A DNA stretch of 64,000 nt. Origin: an uncultured Pelagibacteraceae bacterium (GTDB taxonomy: Bacteria; Pseudomonadota; Alphaproteobacteria; Pelagibacterales; Pelagibacteraceae). Positions 27,187 through 35,573 of this stretch are shown one piece after another. How positions within the stretch are numbered: the first letter of the stretch is position 1; every line of letters starts with the position of its first letter. Location of the stretch: positions 62,001 through 126,000 of the forward strand of contig CACDZM010000002.1 in assembly GCA_902557215.1 (NCBI GenBank). Reading direction: 5' to 3'. The position numbers were made by a program, and so were the translations under genes. The notes beneath the pieces are model-generated. The model did not search any database. It was not told the origin of the DNA and saw only the letters and a program-made list of their open reading frames with translations.

Positions 27187-28455
27187 TTAAGCAGGTTTAT
27201 TCATTGAATTAAAAAACTCTGAATTATTTTTTGTGTCTTTTAATTTCGAACTGATAAACTCTATTGCATCCATAGTGCCCATTGGAGCAATTATTCTTCT
27301 TAAAACATTCATTTTTTGAAGATCATTTTTATCAAATAATAGTTCTTCTCTTCTTGTACCTGATTTGGTGATATCAATAGCTGGATATATTCTTTTATCT
27401 GCAATTTTTCTATCGAGAACAGTTTCACTATTACCAGTTCCCTTAAATTCCTCAAAAATTACCTCATCCATTCTACTTCCAGTATCGATTAATGCTGTTG
27501 ATATAATCGTCAAAGAACCTCCCTCTTCAATATTTCTTGCGGCACCAAAAAATCTTTTAGGTCTTTGAAGTGCATTAGCATCCACACCTCCAGTTAATAC
27601 TTTACCAGAACTTGGAATTACTGCATTGTAGGCTCTCCCAAGTCTTGTGATAGAATCTAAAAGTATAACCACATCTTTTTTATGCTCTGTTAATCTTTTT
27701 GCTTTTTCTATTACCATTTCTGCAACTGCAACATGTCGTTGTGCCGGTTCATCAAACGTAGAACTAATCACCTCACCCTTAACAGTCCTTTGCATATCTG
27801 TAACTTCTTCAGGTCTTTCGTCAATTAGTAACACTATTAAATAACACTCTGGATAATTTTTAGCTATAGAATTTGCAATACTTTGAAGTATCATGGTTTT
27901 TCCGGCTTTTGGCGGTGAAATAATTATTGATCTTTGACCCTTGCCGATTGGACTTACTAGGTCAATCAATCGTGGAGTTAAATCTTGTTTTTTTTCAGTC
28001 TTCAAAACCTCAACTTCCATCACCAATTGTTTGTCTGGGTAAAGTGGAGTTAAGTTGTCAAAAGCAATTTTATGGCGTGACTTATCTGGTTCTTCAAAAT
28101 TTATTTTGCTAACTTGTAGCAATGCAAAATATCTTTCTCCCTCTTTTGGAGCTCGTACAGGTCCCTCAACTGTATCGCCAGTTCTTAAACCAAATTTTCT
28201 TATCTGACTTGGGCTTACGTATATATCATCTGGACCAGGTAGATAATTAGACTCCATTGCTCTTAGGAAACCAAAGCCGTCTTGTAACAATTGCAAAACT
28301 CCCGCACCTGTTATTTCCTCTTTTTCAGCAACCTTTTTTAAAATAGCAAAAAGTATTTCTTGCTTTCTTAAAGTACTAGCATTTTCAATACCAAGCTCTT
28401 CTGCTTGTGCAATAAGTTGTTCGGATGATTTGAGTTTTAGTTCCTGTATGTTCAT
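27187..28455 (-). CDS. rho: Transcription termination factor Rho
   Basis: 422 residues. N-terminal RNA-binding domain with [20 protein letters not shown] and [16 protein letters not shown], Walker [15 protein letters not shown] (about 180), Walker B region [16 protein letters not shown] and the Q/R-loop stretch [19 protein letters not shown]. Full-length hexameric helicase without the large N-terminal insertions seen in some bacteria. An inverted repeat lies upstream between hemJ and rho. Confidence 0.98.
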   Translation of the reverse strand: MNIQELKLKSSEQLIAQAEELGIENASTLRKQEILFAILKKVAEKEEITGAGVLQLLQDGFGFLRAMESNYLPGPDDIYVSPSQIRKFGLRTGDTVEGPVRAPKEGERYFALLQVSKINFEEPDKSRHKIAFDNLTPLYPDKQLVMEVEVLKTEKKQDLTPRLIDLVSPIGKGQRSIIISPPKAGKTMILQSIANSIAKNYPECYLIVLLIDERPEEVTDMQRTVKGEVISSTFDEPAQRHVAVAEMVIEKAKRLTEHKKDVVILLDSITRLGRAYNAVIPSSGKVLTGGVDANALQRPKRFFGAARNIEEGGSLTIISTALIDTGSRMDEVIFEEFKGTGNSETVLDRKIADKRIYPAIDITKSGTRREELLFDKNDLQKMNVLRRIIAPMGTMDAIEFISSKLKDTKNNSEFFNSMNKPA

Positions 28456-28485
28456 GATAAAGAATTATTAAGGACTTAATAATAA

Positions 28486-28518
28486 GTTGAATATATATGC
28501 TAAATACAAATATTCAAC
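28486..28518 (-). repeat. Inverted repeat between hemJ and rho
   Basis: GTTGAATAT at 28486-28494 is exactly complementary to ATATTCAAC at 28510-28518, with a 15-base loop. It begins two bases after the hemJ stop on the minus strand and ends about 30 bases before the rho start codon. No clear T-run follows, so it is not a standard intrinsic terminator. It may be an mRNA-stabilising or attenuating hairpin in the rho leader. Confidence 0.45.
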
Positions 28519-28519
28519 C

Positions 28520-28954
28520 CTAGATAGGCTTAAAAACCACAACAAATATGATTAAAATAAGCAATAATGTGGGTATTTCGTTAATAAATCGATAAAATTT
28601 ATGTGAATGTTCATTTAGGTCTAGTTTAAATTGACCTAAAATTCGTCCAAGATAAAAATGATAAATCGTTAGTATAACTACAAATATTATTTTTAAAATC
28701 ATCCAAGTTTGACCAAGTTGTTGAAATCCTATTTCATGGATTAATAATAAACCAAATAACCAAGATAGTGTCATTGCTGGAGTCATAATATAAAAAAAAA
28801 GTTTTCTTTCCATGGTTTTAAATACATCTGATATTATTGGCTTGGTGCTGAATTGAGAATGATAAACAAAAATTCTTGGAAGATATAGCAATCCAGCCAT
28901 CCAAGAAATTACTGATATCAAATGTAATGATTTAAACAGTAAATAAGTATTCAT
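28520..28954 (-). CDS. hemJ: Protoporphyrinogen IX oxidase HemJ (UPF0093)
   Basis: 144 residues with four hydrophobic segments. LFKSLHLISVISWMAGLLYLP near the N-terminus contains the conserved His (likely haem ligand) and the W-AGLLYLPR motif; WMILKIIFVVILTIYHFYLG follows. This is the HemJ family, which oxidises protoporphyrinogen IX in most alphaproteobacteria. Four bases separate it from hemH, and with hemE it forms the origin-flanking haem cluster. Confidence 0.93.
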   Translation of the reverse strand: MNTYLLFKSLHLISVISWMAGLLYLPRIFVYHSQFSTKPIISDVFKTMERKLFFYIMTPAMTLSWLFGLLLIHEIGFQQLGQTWMILKIIFVVILTIYHFYLGRILGQFKLDLNEHSHKFYRFINEIPTLLLILIIFVVVFKPI

Positions 28955-28957
28955 TAG

Positions 28958-29956
28958 CTAAATGTTTTTCTGAATTAAAGATTTTAATAAAACTATATGA
29001 TCATCATTATCATTCAAACATGGTACCATATCAAAGTTTTCTCCCCCAGAGTCTAGAAAACTCTCTTTTCCTTGAATTTGGATTTCTTCTAAAGTTTCAA
29101 CACAATCCGAAGAAAATCCTGGGCATATAGCTAAAATATTTTTTTTCCCTTCTTGAGGTAAACTTTCCAGGGTTTTGTCTGTATAAGGTTGAAGCCATTT
29201 TTCGGGACCAAATCTTGATTGGAACGTTGTCTTAATTTCAATCGAGGTAAATTTTTCTGATATTAGTCTAGTAGTTTTGTGACAATAGCAATGATAAGGG
29301 TCACCCTTATCAAAATATTTCTGAGGTATTCCATGATAAGAAGCTAATATTAAATCTGGCTTCCAATTAATTTCTTTAATTTTTTTATTCAATGAATTAA
29401 CAAGTGCTTCTATATATAAAGGATTGGACTCATAATGAGGCACTATTTTAAGTGATGGTTGCCATCTCATTTTCATAAGAGTTCTATATACTTCGTCACA
29501 AACAGTTGCGGTAGTTGCAGCAGCATATTGGGGATAAAGGGGAAGTATTATTAAATTTTCACAGCCCTTATCATGAAGAGTTACAATTTTACTTCTTATG
29601 CTGGGATTTCCATATCTCATAGCATAATCTATTATCAAGTCTTTTTCTGACATTATGCTTGAGAGTTTTTCTGCCTGTTTTTGAGTGTAGTAAAGAAGTG
29701 GGGAAATATTTTTGTCCTTCATCCAGATTTCTTTATAGGCTTTTGCTGTTTTAGATGGCCTGAAAGTTAATATGAAAACATTTAAGATAATCTGCCAAAC
29801 TATGGGGTTAACTTCAATTACTCTTCTGTCTGATAAAAATTCTTTTAAATACTTTCTTATATCAAGCCAGCTTGTTGAGTCGGGTGTTCCTAAATTTATA
29901 ATTAAAACTCCAGTTTTTCCGAATTTTACGGGTGGATGTTCTTGTTTGATTTCCAT
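28958..29956 (-). CDS. hemH: Ferrochelatase
   Basis: 332 residues. GVLIINLGTPDS at the N-terminus, AMRYGNPSIRSKI, ILPLYPQYAAATTATV, and LASYHGIPQKYFDKGDPYHC with the catalytic His, followed by TFQSRFGPEKWLQPYTD and ICPGFSSDCVETLEEI. All are ferrochelatase motifs. Inserts iron into protoporphyrin IX, the last step of haem synthesis. The start codon shares a base with the hemE stop, so the two are coupled. Confidence 0.97.
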   Translation of the reverse strand: MEIKQEHPPVKFGKTGVLIINLGTPDSTSWLDIRKYLKEFLSDRRVIEVNPIVWQIILNVFILTFRPSKTAKAYKEIWMKDKNISPLLYYTQKQAEKLSSIMSEKDLIIDYAMRYGNPSIRSKIVTLHDKGCENLIILPLYPQYAAATTATVCDEVYRTLMKMRWQPSLKIVPHYESNPLYIEALVNSLNKKIKEINWKPDLILASYHGIPQKYFDKGDPYHCYCHKTTRLISEKFTSIEIKTTFQSRFGPEKWLQPYTDKTLESLPQEGKKNILAICPGFSSDCVETLEEIQIQGKESFLDSGGENFDMVPCLNDNDDHIVLLKSLIQKNI

Positions 29957-30957
29957 TAATAATCTTTCACAGTTTTTACTAAATAGTCCATCATACTAGG
30001 GTCAGTCTCTGGTAGAACACCATGTCCTAAATTAAATATATATGGGTGATCTTTGAAAATATCTAGGTATTTTATTGTTTCTTTTTTTAGCTTTTCTTTA
30101 TCAGTAAGTAAAATCTTTGGATCCATTCCACCTTGTACGGGAATTTTTATTTCTTTATAAATTTTCATTGGATCAACTTCATAATCAATACAAATAGCAT
30201 CTGGTTTAATAATTTCACAAAAATTTTTATAATTCTTAATACCTCTTGGAAAACAAATAACAGGCACACTTAAAGATTTAATATAATTAACTAAACTTAA
30301 TGTAGGCTCATAAATATAATAGGGTAAATCTTTTTCATTTAACAGACCAGCCCAACTATCAAAAATCTGGATTAATTGAGCACCATTATCAATTTGATTT
30401 TTGACGTGTATTTTTAAAAACTTGTCTAAAATTTTAAGAACTTTACTAATTAATATCTTGTTTACAAAAAAATTTTCATTTAGTTCTAGTTTTGGTGATT
30501 TTTTATTAATCATGTAAACTAATAAAGTCCATGGTGCCCCAACAAAACCAATAGTAGTTTTGTTATTAGTAAACTGAGAACTGCTAACTAATTTAATTAA
30601 CTCATAAACAGGAGAGAGTTTTTTTACAAAACTAAGTTCTTCAACGCTCGAAATTTTTTTTATATCTAATTCATCAAGTAAAGGACCCATATTTTTTTTA
30701 AACACAACATTTTGATTCAGACCATATGGTAACATCAGAATATCGGAGAAAATTATTGCAGCATCCAAATTAAATCTCTTTAAAGGTTGTAGAGTAATCT
30801 CACATGATAGTTTTTGATTAAGACATAATTTAATAAAATCAGGATTTTGTTTTCTTATTTCTCTAAATTCCGGTAAATATCTTCCTGCTTGTCTCATTAT
30901 CCAAATGGGATTAATATTACTTTTTTTGTTTATTATTACTTCTTCAATTGGAGACAT
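29956..30957 (-). CDS. hemE: Uroporphyrinogen decarboxylase
   Basis: 333 residues. Signature WIMRQAGRYLPEFREIR at the N-terminus, then AAIIFSDILMLPYGLN, GFVGAPWTLLVYMI, FDSWAGLL and GGMDPKILL, ending in NLGHGVLPETDPSMMDYLV. Decarboxylates uroporphyrinogen III to coproporphyrinogen III. It is the first gene on the left of the proposed chromosomal origin; hemE flanks oriC in Caulobacter and Rickettsia as well. Confidence 0.97.
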   Translation of the reverse strand: MSPIEEVIINKKSNINPIWIMRQAGRYLPEFREIRKQNPDFIKLCLNQKLSCEITLQPLKRFNLDAAIIFSDILMLPYGLNQNVVFKKNMGPLLDELDIKKISSVEELSFVKKLSPVYELIKLVSSSQFTNNKTTIGFVGAPWTLLVYMINKKSPKLELNENFFVNKILISKVLKILDKFLKIHVKNQIDNGAQLIQIFDSWAGLLNEKDLPYYIYEPTLSLVNYIKSLSVPVICFPRGIKNYKNFCEIIKPDAICIDYEVDPMKIYKEIKIPVQGGMDPKILLTDKEKLKKETIKYLDIFKDHPYIFNLGHGVLPETDPSMMDYLVKTVKDY

Positions 30958-31239
30958 ATTAATAATTAAATATTATTGATTGTAATGTTAGTATATTCTG
31001 TGAATAATGGTGATTAAATTTATTGAACATCTTATAAACAGTTTATTAACATTTAGAGTTTAAATTTTAATAAATATATACGTAAAATTGAAGCTTATTA
31101 ACTTAATACATTTAATGGTTACCATCGATCTTAACATGTTTGATATTGTTAATAAAACCACTGTTTTACAACACAAAATTAAAAATATGAAAGATATTCA
31201 ATATGATAAAGGTAATACAAATTTATACATATATTATAC
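30958..31239. other. Proposed chromosomal replication origin (oriC) between hemE and ppsR
   Basis: A 282-base non-coding, extremely AT-rich region between divergent hemE and ppsR, the same gene pair that brackets oriC in Caulobacter. It contains a perfect DnaA box (30999-31007, minus) and near-boxes differing at one base: TTATAAACA at 31032-31040, TTATTAACA at 31043-31051, and the same on the minus strand at 31147-31155. ATGGTTACCAT at 31115-31125 is a short inverted repeat. Genes run away from the region on both sides. The hemE and ppsR promoters must also lie here. No encoded RNA is visible. Confidence 0.85.
30999..31007 (-). promoter_or_regulatory. DnaA box (TTATTCACA)
   Basis: TGTGAATAA on the plus strand, which reads TTATTCACA on the minus strand and fits the TTATNCACA consensus exactly. 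It lies in the hemE/ppsR intergenic region and is the strongest single initiator-binding site seen there. Confidence 0.75.
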
Positions 31240-32064
31240 ATGAACAATACATATCAAATATATCTTATATCAGACTCAACAGGTGAAACTTTAGATAGGA
31301 TTTTTACTGCTATCAAAGCTCAATTTAAAAATATAAAATATAAAATTCATACTTATTCATTCACGAGAACTGACAATCAAATTTCAAAGATTTTGTCTGA
31401 GGCTGAAAAAAAAACAAATCCAATAATACTATATTCAATAGTAGATAGTAGTCTTGCTAAATATCTTGCTAAAACAAGCAGGGAAAAAGAGATACCATGT
31501 TTTGGTGTGTTGGGGGATTTAATATTAAGTTTTTCAAAATTACTTAATCAAAAGGCTTCACACCAACCTAGTGGTCAATATGCTCTTAATGATGAATATT
31601 ACCAAAGGATTGAAGCTATTCAATTTACTATGAATCATGATGATGGTAATTCTATTAAAGAAATAAAAAAAGCCGATATAATTCTTTTAGGAGTAAGTAG
31701 AACCAGCAAAACACCAACCTCAATTTATTTGGCCAACAAAGGGTATAAAACATCAAATATTCCACTTATTAATGAAAATTCTATTCCACAAATCTTGAAA
31801 GATAATCCCAAAATTTCTTGTGTGATCGGTCTAAATACTGAACCTGAAAGATTGGTTGATATAAGAAAAAATAGAATGAATTCTTTAAGAGAAACACAGA
31901 ACAAATCATATACTGATCTAAATAAAATTAGAAAAGAAGTTGAAAATGCTAAAAATGCTTTCAAAAAGTATAAATGGCCTACAATAGATGTTACTAGAAA
32001 ATCAGTTGAGGAAACTGCAGCATCAATAATAAAAATATACGAAATTTATAAACAAAATGTTTAG
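31240..32064 (+). CDS. ppsR: Pyruvate, water dikinase regulatory protein (PpsR, DUF299 family)
   Basis: 274 residues. IYLISDSTGETLDRIF at the N-terminus, then the P-loop-like LLGVSRTSKTPTSIYLANKG (about 150-169) and GLNTEPERLVDIRKNRM. These are the DUF299 signatures of bifunctional ADP-dependent kinase / Pi-dependent phosphorylases that regulate PEP synthase or pyruvate phosphate dikinase by reversible phosphorylation. It is the first plus-strand gene after the proposed origin, as in Caulobacter and Rickettsia, and overlaps maf by eight bases. Confidence 0.94.
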   Translation: MNNTYQIYLISDSTGETLDRIFTAIKAQFKNIKYKIHTYSFTRTDNQISKILSEAEKKTNPIILYSIVDSSLAKYLAKTSREKEIPCFGVLGDLILSFSKLLNQKASHQPSGQYALNDEYYQRIEAIQFTMNHDDGNSIKEIKKADIILLGVSRTSKTPTSIYLANKGYKTSNIPLINENSIPQILKDNPKISCVIGLNTEPERLVDIRKNRMNSLRETQNKSYTDLNKIRKEVENAKNAFKKYKWPTIDVTRKSVEETAASIIKIYEIYKQNV

Positions 32065-32641
32065 ATTAATACTTGCATCTAAAAGCAAAGTAAGGAGAGA
32101 AATATTAGACAAACATAATATTGAGTTTAAAGTTGAGCCTTCAACTGTTGATGAGGAACCCATCAAACAGAGTTTATTAAAAGAAAAAGCTTCACCCGAA
32201 ATAATTTCAAAAAATCTTGCAGAAATAAAAGCTAGTCGAGTTAGTCAGAGGAATTTCGATACATTAGTTTTAGGCGCGGATAGTGTTATAGACCTAAATG
32301 GAGAATTAATCTCTAAGCCTGACAATCGTGAAAAAGCTCTATCAATTTTAAAAAAACTCAATGGAAAGGTGCACCAATTAATCAGCTCTGTTTGTATATC
32401 AAAAAATGGTTCGATGATCTGGAACTATACTGATATAGCCAAACTTACAATGAAGAATTTCTCAAACAAAGAGTTAGAAGAATATTTAAATAAGATTTCA
32501 GATGAAGCACTTTATTCGTATAATGTTTATCAAATTGAGGGGGTAGGCAGATCTTTATTTTCGAAAATACAAGGAGATGAAAATACAATTATGGGCCTTC
32601 CTATTAACAAAATTAAGGAATATTTAAAAAATTATGAATAA
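32057..32641 (+). CDS. maf: Maf-family nucleoside triphosphate pyrophosphatase
   Basis: 194 residues. LILASKSKVRREILDKHN at the N-terminus, TLVLGADSVIDLNGELISKP in the centre, and YNVYQIEGVGRSLFSKIQGD near the end are Maf motifs. The usual S-x-x-R in SPRR is SKSKVRR here. Maf enzymes hydrolyse non-canonical nucleotides such as dTTP/UTP analogues or modified pyrimidines. It overlaps ppsR and aroE by eight bases each, in a tight ppsR-maf-aroE-coaE-dnaQ operon. Confidence 0.93.
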   Translation: MFRLILASKSKVRREILDKHNIEFKVEPSTVDEEPIKQSLLKEKASPEIISKNLAEIKASRVSQRNFDTLVLGADSVIDLNGELISKPDNREKALSILKKLNGKVHQLISSVCISKNGSMIWNYTDIAKLTMKNFSNKELEEYLNKISDEALYSYNVYQIEGVGRSLFSKIQGDENTIMGLPINKIKEYLKNYE

Positions 32642-33458
32642 GTATTTAGTAATTGGCAATCCGATTGATCACTCTTTGTCTCCAACAATTCATAACTACT
32701 GGATTAAGAAAAATAATATTAAAGCAATATATGACAAAGAAAGATTAAATAGCGATGATTTAAAAAATTTAATAATAAAAATCAAAGAGAGAAATATTAG
32801 TGGAGTAAATGTCACTGTTCCTTTTAAAAAAGAGGTAATTCCTTATCTTGACAAGCTGACATCCGGTGCTGAAGTAACTCAATCGGTTAATACAATTCTA
32901 TTAACAAATGATAGTAAAATAGTTGGCTATAATACTGATATAGGTGGTTTTGAAAATGCTATTAAATACACAAAATATGATACTTCTGGAAAAAAAATTT
33001 TTATTTTAGGTTCTGGTGGAGTTACGACATCAATAATTTTTGCATTATATAATATGAATGTTTCAAGTATTACTCTAACCAATAGAACCAAAGCTAAAGC
33101 TGAACAATTACAAAATTTTTACAATAGTAACACTGTAAAAAAAAATGGATGGAATGACATAAAAGTGGTTGATTGGGGTGAAGTACCCGAGTTTGATATG
33201 ATTATAAACACGACCAGTGTCGGTTTAAATAAAGATGATAATCTAGATTTAGATTTTTCAAAAATTGGTAAAAATAAGTTTTTTTATGATGTTATCTACA
33301 ATCCTAAGGAAACAAATTTTTTAAAAAAAGGTAAAGATCTGGGCAATAAAACTGAAAATGGAAAAAAAATGTTTATTTTTCAAGCAGCAGAAGCTTTTAA
33401 AATTTGGCACAATATTCAACCTGAGATTAATGAGGAAGTAAGCAAGCTTTTAGACTAA
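32634..33458 (+). CDS. aroE: Shikimate dehydrogenase (NADP+)
   Basis: 274 residues. LVIGNPIDHSLSPTIHNYW binds shikimate, GVNVTVPFKKEVIPYLD contains the catalytic Lys, and GYNTDIGGFENAI the catalytic Asp region. IFILGSGGVTTSIIFALYN is the NADP site and INTTSVGL the conserved loop. It reduces 3-dehydroshikimate in aromatic amino acid synthesis. It shares a base with the coaE start. Confidence 0.95.
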   Translation: MNKYLVIGNPIDHSLSPTIHNYWIKKNNIKAIYDKERLNSDDLKNLIIKIKERNISGVNVTVPFKKEVIPYLDKLTSGAEVTQSVNTILLTNDSKIVGYNTDIGGFENAIKYTKYDTSGKKIFILGSGGVTTSIIFALYNMNVSSITLTNRTKAKAEQLQNFYNSNTVKKNGWNDIKVVDWGEVPEFDMIINTTSVGLNKDDNLDLDFSKIGKNKFFYDVIYNPKETNFLKKGKDLGNKTENGKKMFIFQAAEAFKIWHNIQPEINEEVSKLLD

Positions 33459-34027
33459 TGAGAAGAATAGGAATTTTAGGAGATATTGGGTCGGGCAAGA
33501 GTTATATCGCAAATAGTTTTGGCTATCCAGTTTTTAATGCTGATCAAGAAGTTGGAGAAATATATAAGAAAAACAAAAAAGTATTTCTTAAATTAAAAAA
33601 AATTTTACCAAAATACATTTATTCTTTTCCAATAAACAAATATGAAATTACAAATGCAATATTATTTAACAAAAATAATCTCAAAAAAATTATAAAAATA
33701 GTCCACTTTGAAGTAAGAAAAAAAATGAAACTTTTTCTGAAAAAAAATAAAAATAAAAAATTTGTAATTCTAGATATTCCCCTTTTATTAGAAAATAGGC
33801 TTAATAAAAAGAGCGACATTTTAATATTTATTGATGCAAATAAAAAAAATATTTCAAAAAAATTAAAAAAAAGAAAAAATTTTAATTTAAAATTATTTTA
33901 CAAATTTAAAAAGATTCAACTACCGCTTGCTTATAAAAAACAAAAATCTGATTTTATTATTAAGAATAATTTCTCTAAAAAAGGTATAAAAAAAGATATA
34001 AATAAAATTTTAGATAAAATTTTATAA
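33458..34027 (+). CDS. coaE: Dephospho-CoA kinase
   Basis: 189 residues. P-loop IGILGDIGSGKSYIANSFG at the N-terminus, VFNADQEVGEIYK, and VILDIPLLLENRLNKKSD in the centre are CoaE motifs. It phosphorylates dephospho-CoA in the last step of coenzyme A synthesis. The C-terminal half is unusually rich in Lys, Asn and Ile, following the local base composition. It is coupled to dnaQ (shared base). Confidence 0.93.
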   Translation: MRRIGILGDIGSGKSYIANSFGYPVFNADQEVGEIYKKNKKVFLKLKKILPKYIYSFPINKYEITNAILFNKNNLKKIIKIVHFEVRKKMKLFLKKNKNKKFVILDIPLLLENRLNKKSDILIFIDANKKNISKKLKKRKNFNLKLFYKFKKIQLPLAYKKQKSDFIIKNNFSKKGIKKDINKILDKIL

Positions 34028-34692
34028 TGAAAGAAATTATACTCGATACAGAAACAACAGGACTTTCTACGAAAGAGGGTCACAGAATTGTGGAAATTGG
34101 CTGCATAGAATTAGATAATTTAGTTCCAACAAAAAATAGATTTCATTGTTATTTAAATCCAGATAGAAAAGTTTCAGAAAAAGCCTTTAAAGTTCATGGA
34201 TATACAGATGAATTTTTGTCTAAACAAAAAAGATTTGATCAAATTGTTGATGAATTTTTAAATTTTATCAAAGAAAGCAGACTAGTAATTCATAATGCTG
34301 AGTTTGATCTATCTCATCTTAATAATGAAATGAAAATTTTAGGTAAAGAAAAAATTAAAAATGAGGTTGTAGACACTTTAATTCTAGCTAGAAATAAATT
34401 TCCAGGGTCATCAATCAGTCTAGATGCACTATGTAAAAGATATAGGATTGATAATTCAAAAAGAGCCAAACATACAGCTTTAATAGATTGTGATTTATTA
34501 GCGAAAGTTTATATAAACTTATTAGATCAAAAAGAACCAACCTTACAATTTCAAAATAACGAAAAAGAAAGTATAAAGGATTTAAATGAAAAAGTTCTTT
34601 ATTTTAAAAAAGTAATTTATCCTTCAAAAACAGAAATAGAAATGCACAAAAAATATCTTAAACAAAACCTTAAAAAAAATTTCTTTAATTAA
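34027..34692 (+). CDS. dnaQ: DNA polymerase III epsilon subunit (3'-5' proofreading exonuclease)
   Basis: 221 residues. Exo I EIILDTETTGLSTKEG (catalytic Asp and Glu), Exo II VIHNAEFDLSHLNNEM, and Exo III with HTALIDCDLLAKVYINL (catalytic His and Asp) are intact. The C-terminal region is short and Lys-rich; in other bacteria it binds the polymerase alpha subunit. It is the last gene of the ppsR operon and overlaps convergent secB by eight bases. Confidence 0.95.
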   Translation: MKEIILDTETTGLSTKEGHRIVEIGCIELDNLVPTKNRFHCYLNPDRKVSEKAFKVHGYTDEFLSKQKRFDQIVDEFLNFIKESRLVIHNAEFDLSHLNNEMKILGKEKIKNEVVDTLILARNKFPGSSISLDALCKRYRIDNSKRAKHTALIDCDLLAKVYINLLDQKEPTLQFQNNEKESIKDLNEKVLYFKKVIYPSKTEIEMHKKYLKQNLKKNFFN

Positions 34693-35113
34693 ATTTTTCG
34701 CTATAAAGTTTCTCAAAATCTATTTTTTTTTCAAATCTAACTTCGGGGAAACCTGAATTATGTATTAAATCTAAAAGTGCTTTCTCAATTTTTGGGTAAA
34801 TTAATACCTGAACATCACAAAGAATTATTTTTTGTAAATCGTTTTTTTCTTTTAATTCATTATTAACGTTTATAATTGTGGCATATATAATTTCAAAGTA
34901 AGATTTTTTTTCGTTACCCTGCTTATCTTCAAATTTTAAAGTAGTATTAATTTCGATTAATCTATTCTTAAGTGGTTTAGAAGTTATGTCTATGTTTAAA
35001 TGATATTTTGAAATATTGTCTTTAACAAATAGATAAGTTTCAACATCACGTGTTTCACTTGAAATATCTTTTATATATTGAGTTAAGATTTTATATTTTT
35101 CTTTCATCGTCAT
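34685..35113 (-). CDS. secB: Protein-export chaperone SecB
   Basis: 142 residues, slightly short for SecB. TQYIKDIS near the N-terminus corresponds to the family QYIKD-SFE opening, and the C-terminal GFPEVRFEKKIDFEKLYSEK matches the typical GFPP-LL-PVDF--LY end. LLDLIHNSGFPEV is also conserved. SecB keeps preproteins unfolded for SecA. The dnaQ-secB-fxsA order is standard next to the alphaproteobacterial origin. The start overlaps the fxsA stop by 23 bases; an ATG two codons later is also possible. The expected FEN after the first motif is SET, encoded by a parS-like sequence. Confidence 0.88.
   Translation of the reverse strand: MTMKEKYKILTQYIKDISSETRDVETYLFVKDNISKYHLNIDITSKPLKNRLIEINTTLKFEDKQGNEKKSYFEIIYATIINVNNELKEKNDLQKIILCDVQVLIYPKIEKALLDLIHNSGFPEVRFEKKIDFEKLYSEKFN
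35051..35066. promoter_or_regulatory. parS-like sequence inside secB
   Basis: TGTTTCACTTGAAATA matches the parS consensus at 14 of 16 positions, with one mismatch in the central CG and one in the right arm. It lies about 4 kb to the right of the proposed origin, while the strong parS is about 8 kb to the left. ParB binding is possible but unproven. Confidence 0.3.
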
Positions 35114-35516
35114 CTTCTATATCTTCAAACTCACCATCTATGAAATTATTTTTATCTGATTCTTTCTTTTTAAATTTTGTAGAAACTTTACCCAAAATTA
35201 ATTTCCTTGTGATAGGAACAATTATTAAAAATCCAATAATGTCGGTTGCAAATCCAGGAATAATTAAAAGTAAAGCTGCAAAAGCAATGGCGGCACCAGA
35301 AATTATTTCATACGCAGGTGTTTCTTGTTTGATCATTTGTGAATACGCTGAACGCAAAGTATTTAAGCCCTCATATCTAGCATATATTATTCCAGTTATC
35401 GCCGTTATGAAGATTAATAAGATCGTATTAAAAGCACCAATTTTTGCTCCAATCTTTATGAAAAGATATATTTCGACAATTGGAACTAAAATAATTGATA
35501 AAAGCACTGAGTTCAT
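35091..35516 (-). CDS. fxsA: FxsA family membrane protein
   Basis: 141 residues. Three to four hydrophobic segments: LLSIILVPIVEIYLFIKIG, FNTILLIFITAITGIIYARY and AAIAFAALLLIIPGFATD, followed by a hydrophilic acidic tail. VPIVEIYLFIKIG, the Ala-Arg-Tyr-Glu-Gly region and LLIIPGFATDIIGFLLI-like residues are the FxsA family core (E. coli FxsA relieves phage T7 exclusion by F). Its normal role is unknown. It precedes secB on the same strand and is divergent from the Tim44-like gene. Confidence 0.9.
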   Translation of the reverse strand: MNSVLLSIILVPIVEIYLFIKIGAKIGAFNTILLIFITAITGIIYARYEGLNTLRSAYSQMIKQETPAYEIISGAAIAFAALLLIIPGFATDIIGFLIIVPITRKLILGKVSTKFKKKESDKNNFIDGEFEDIEDDDERKI

Positions 35517-35573
35517 TTGTCTTTAATGTAATTGTTGGTTGAAATTATTCAACAGAGTAATTACTATAAAGTA

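Noticed and set aside
31271..31290. GTGAAAC in ppsR (and similar half-sites at about 4031 and 39951) as further parS sites
   Set aside because: Each matches only one arm of the parS palindrome. The other arm has several mismatches.
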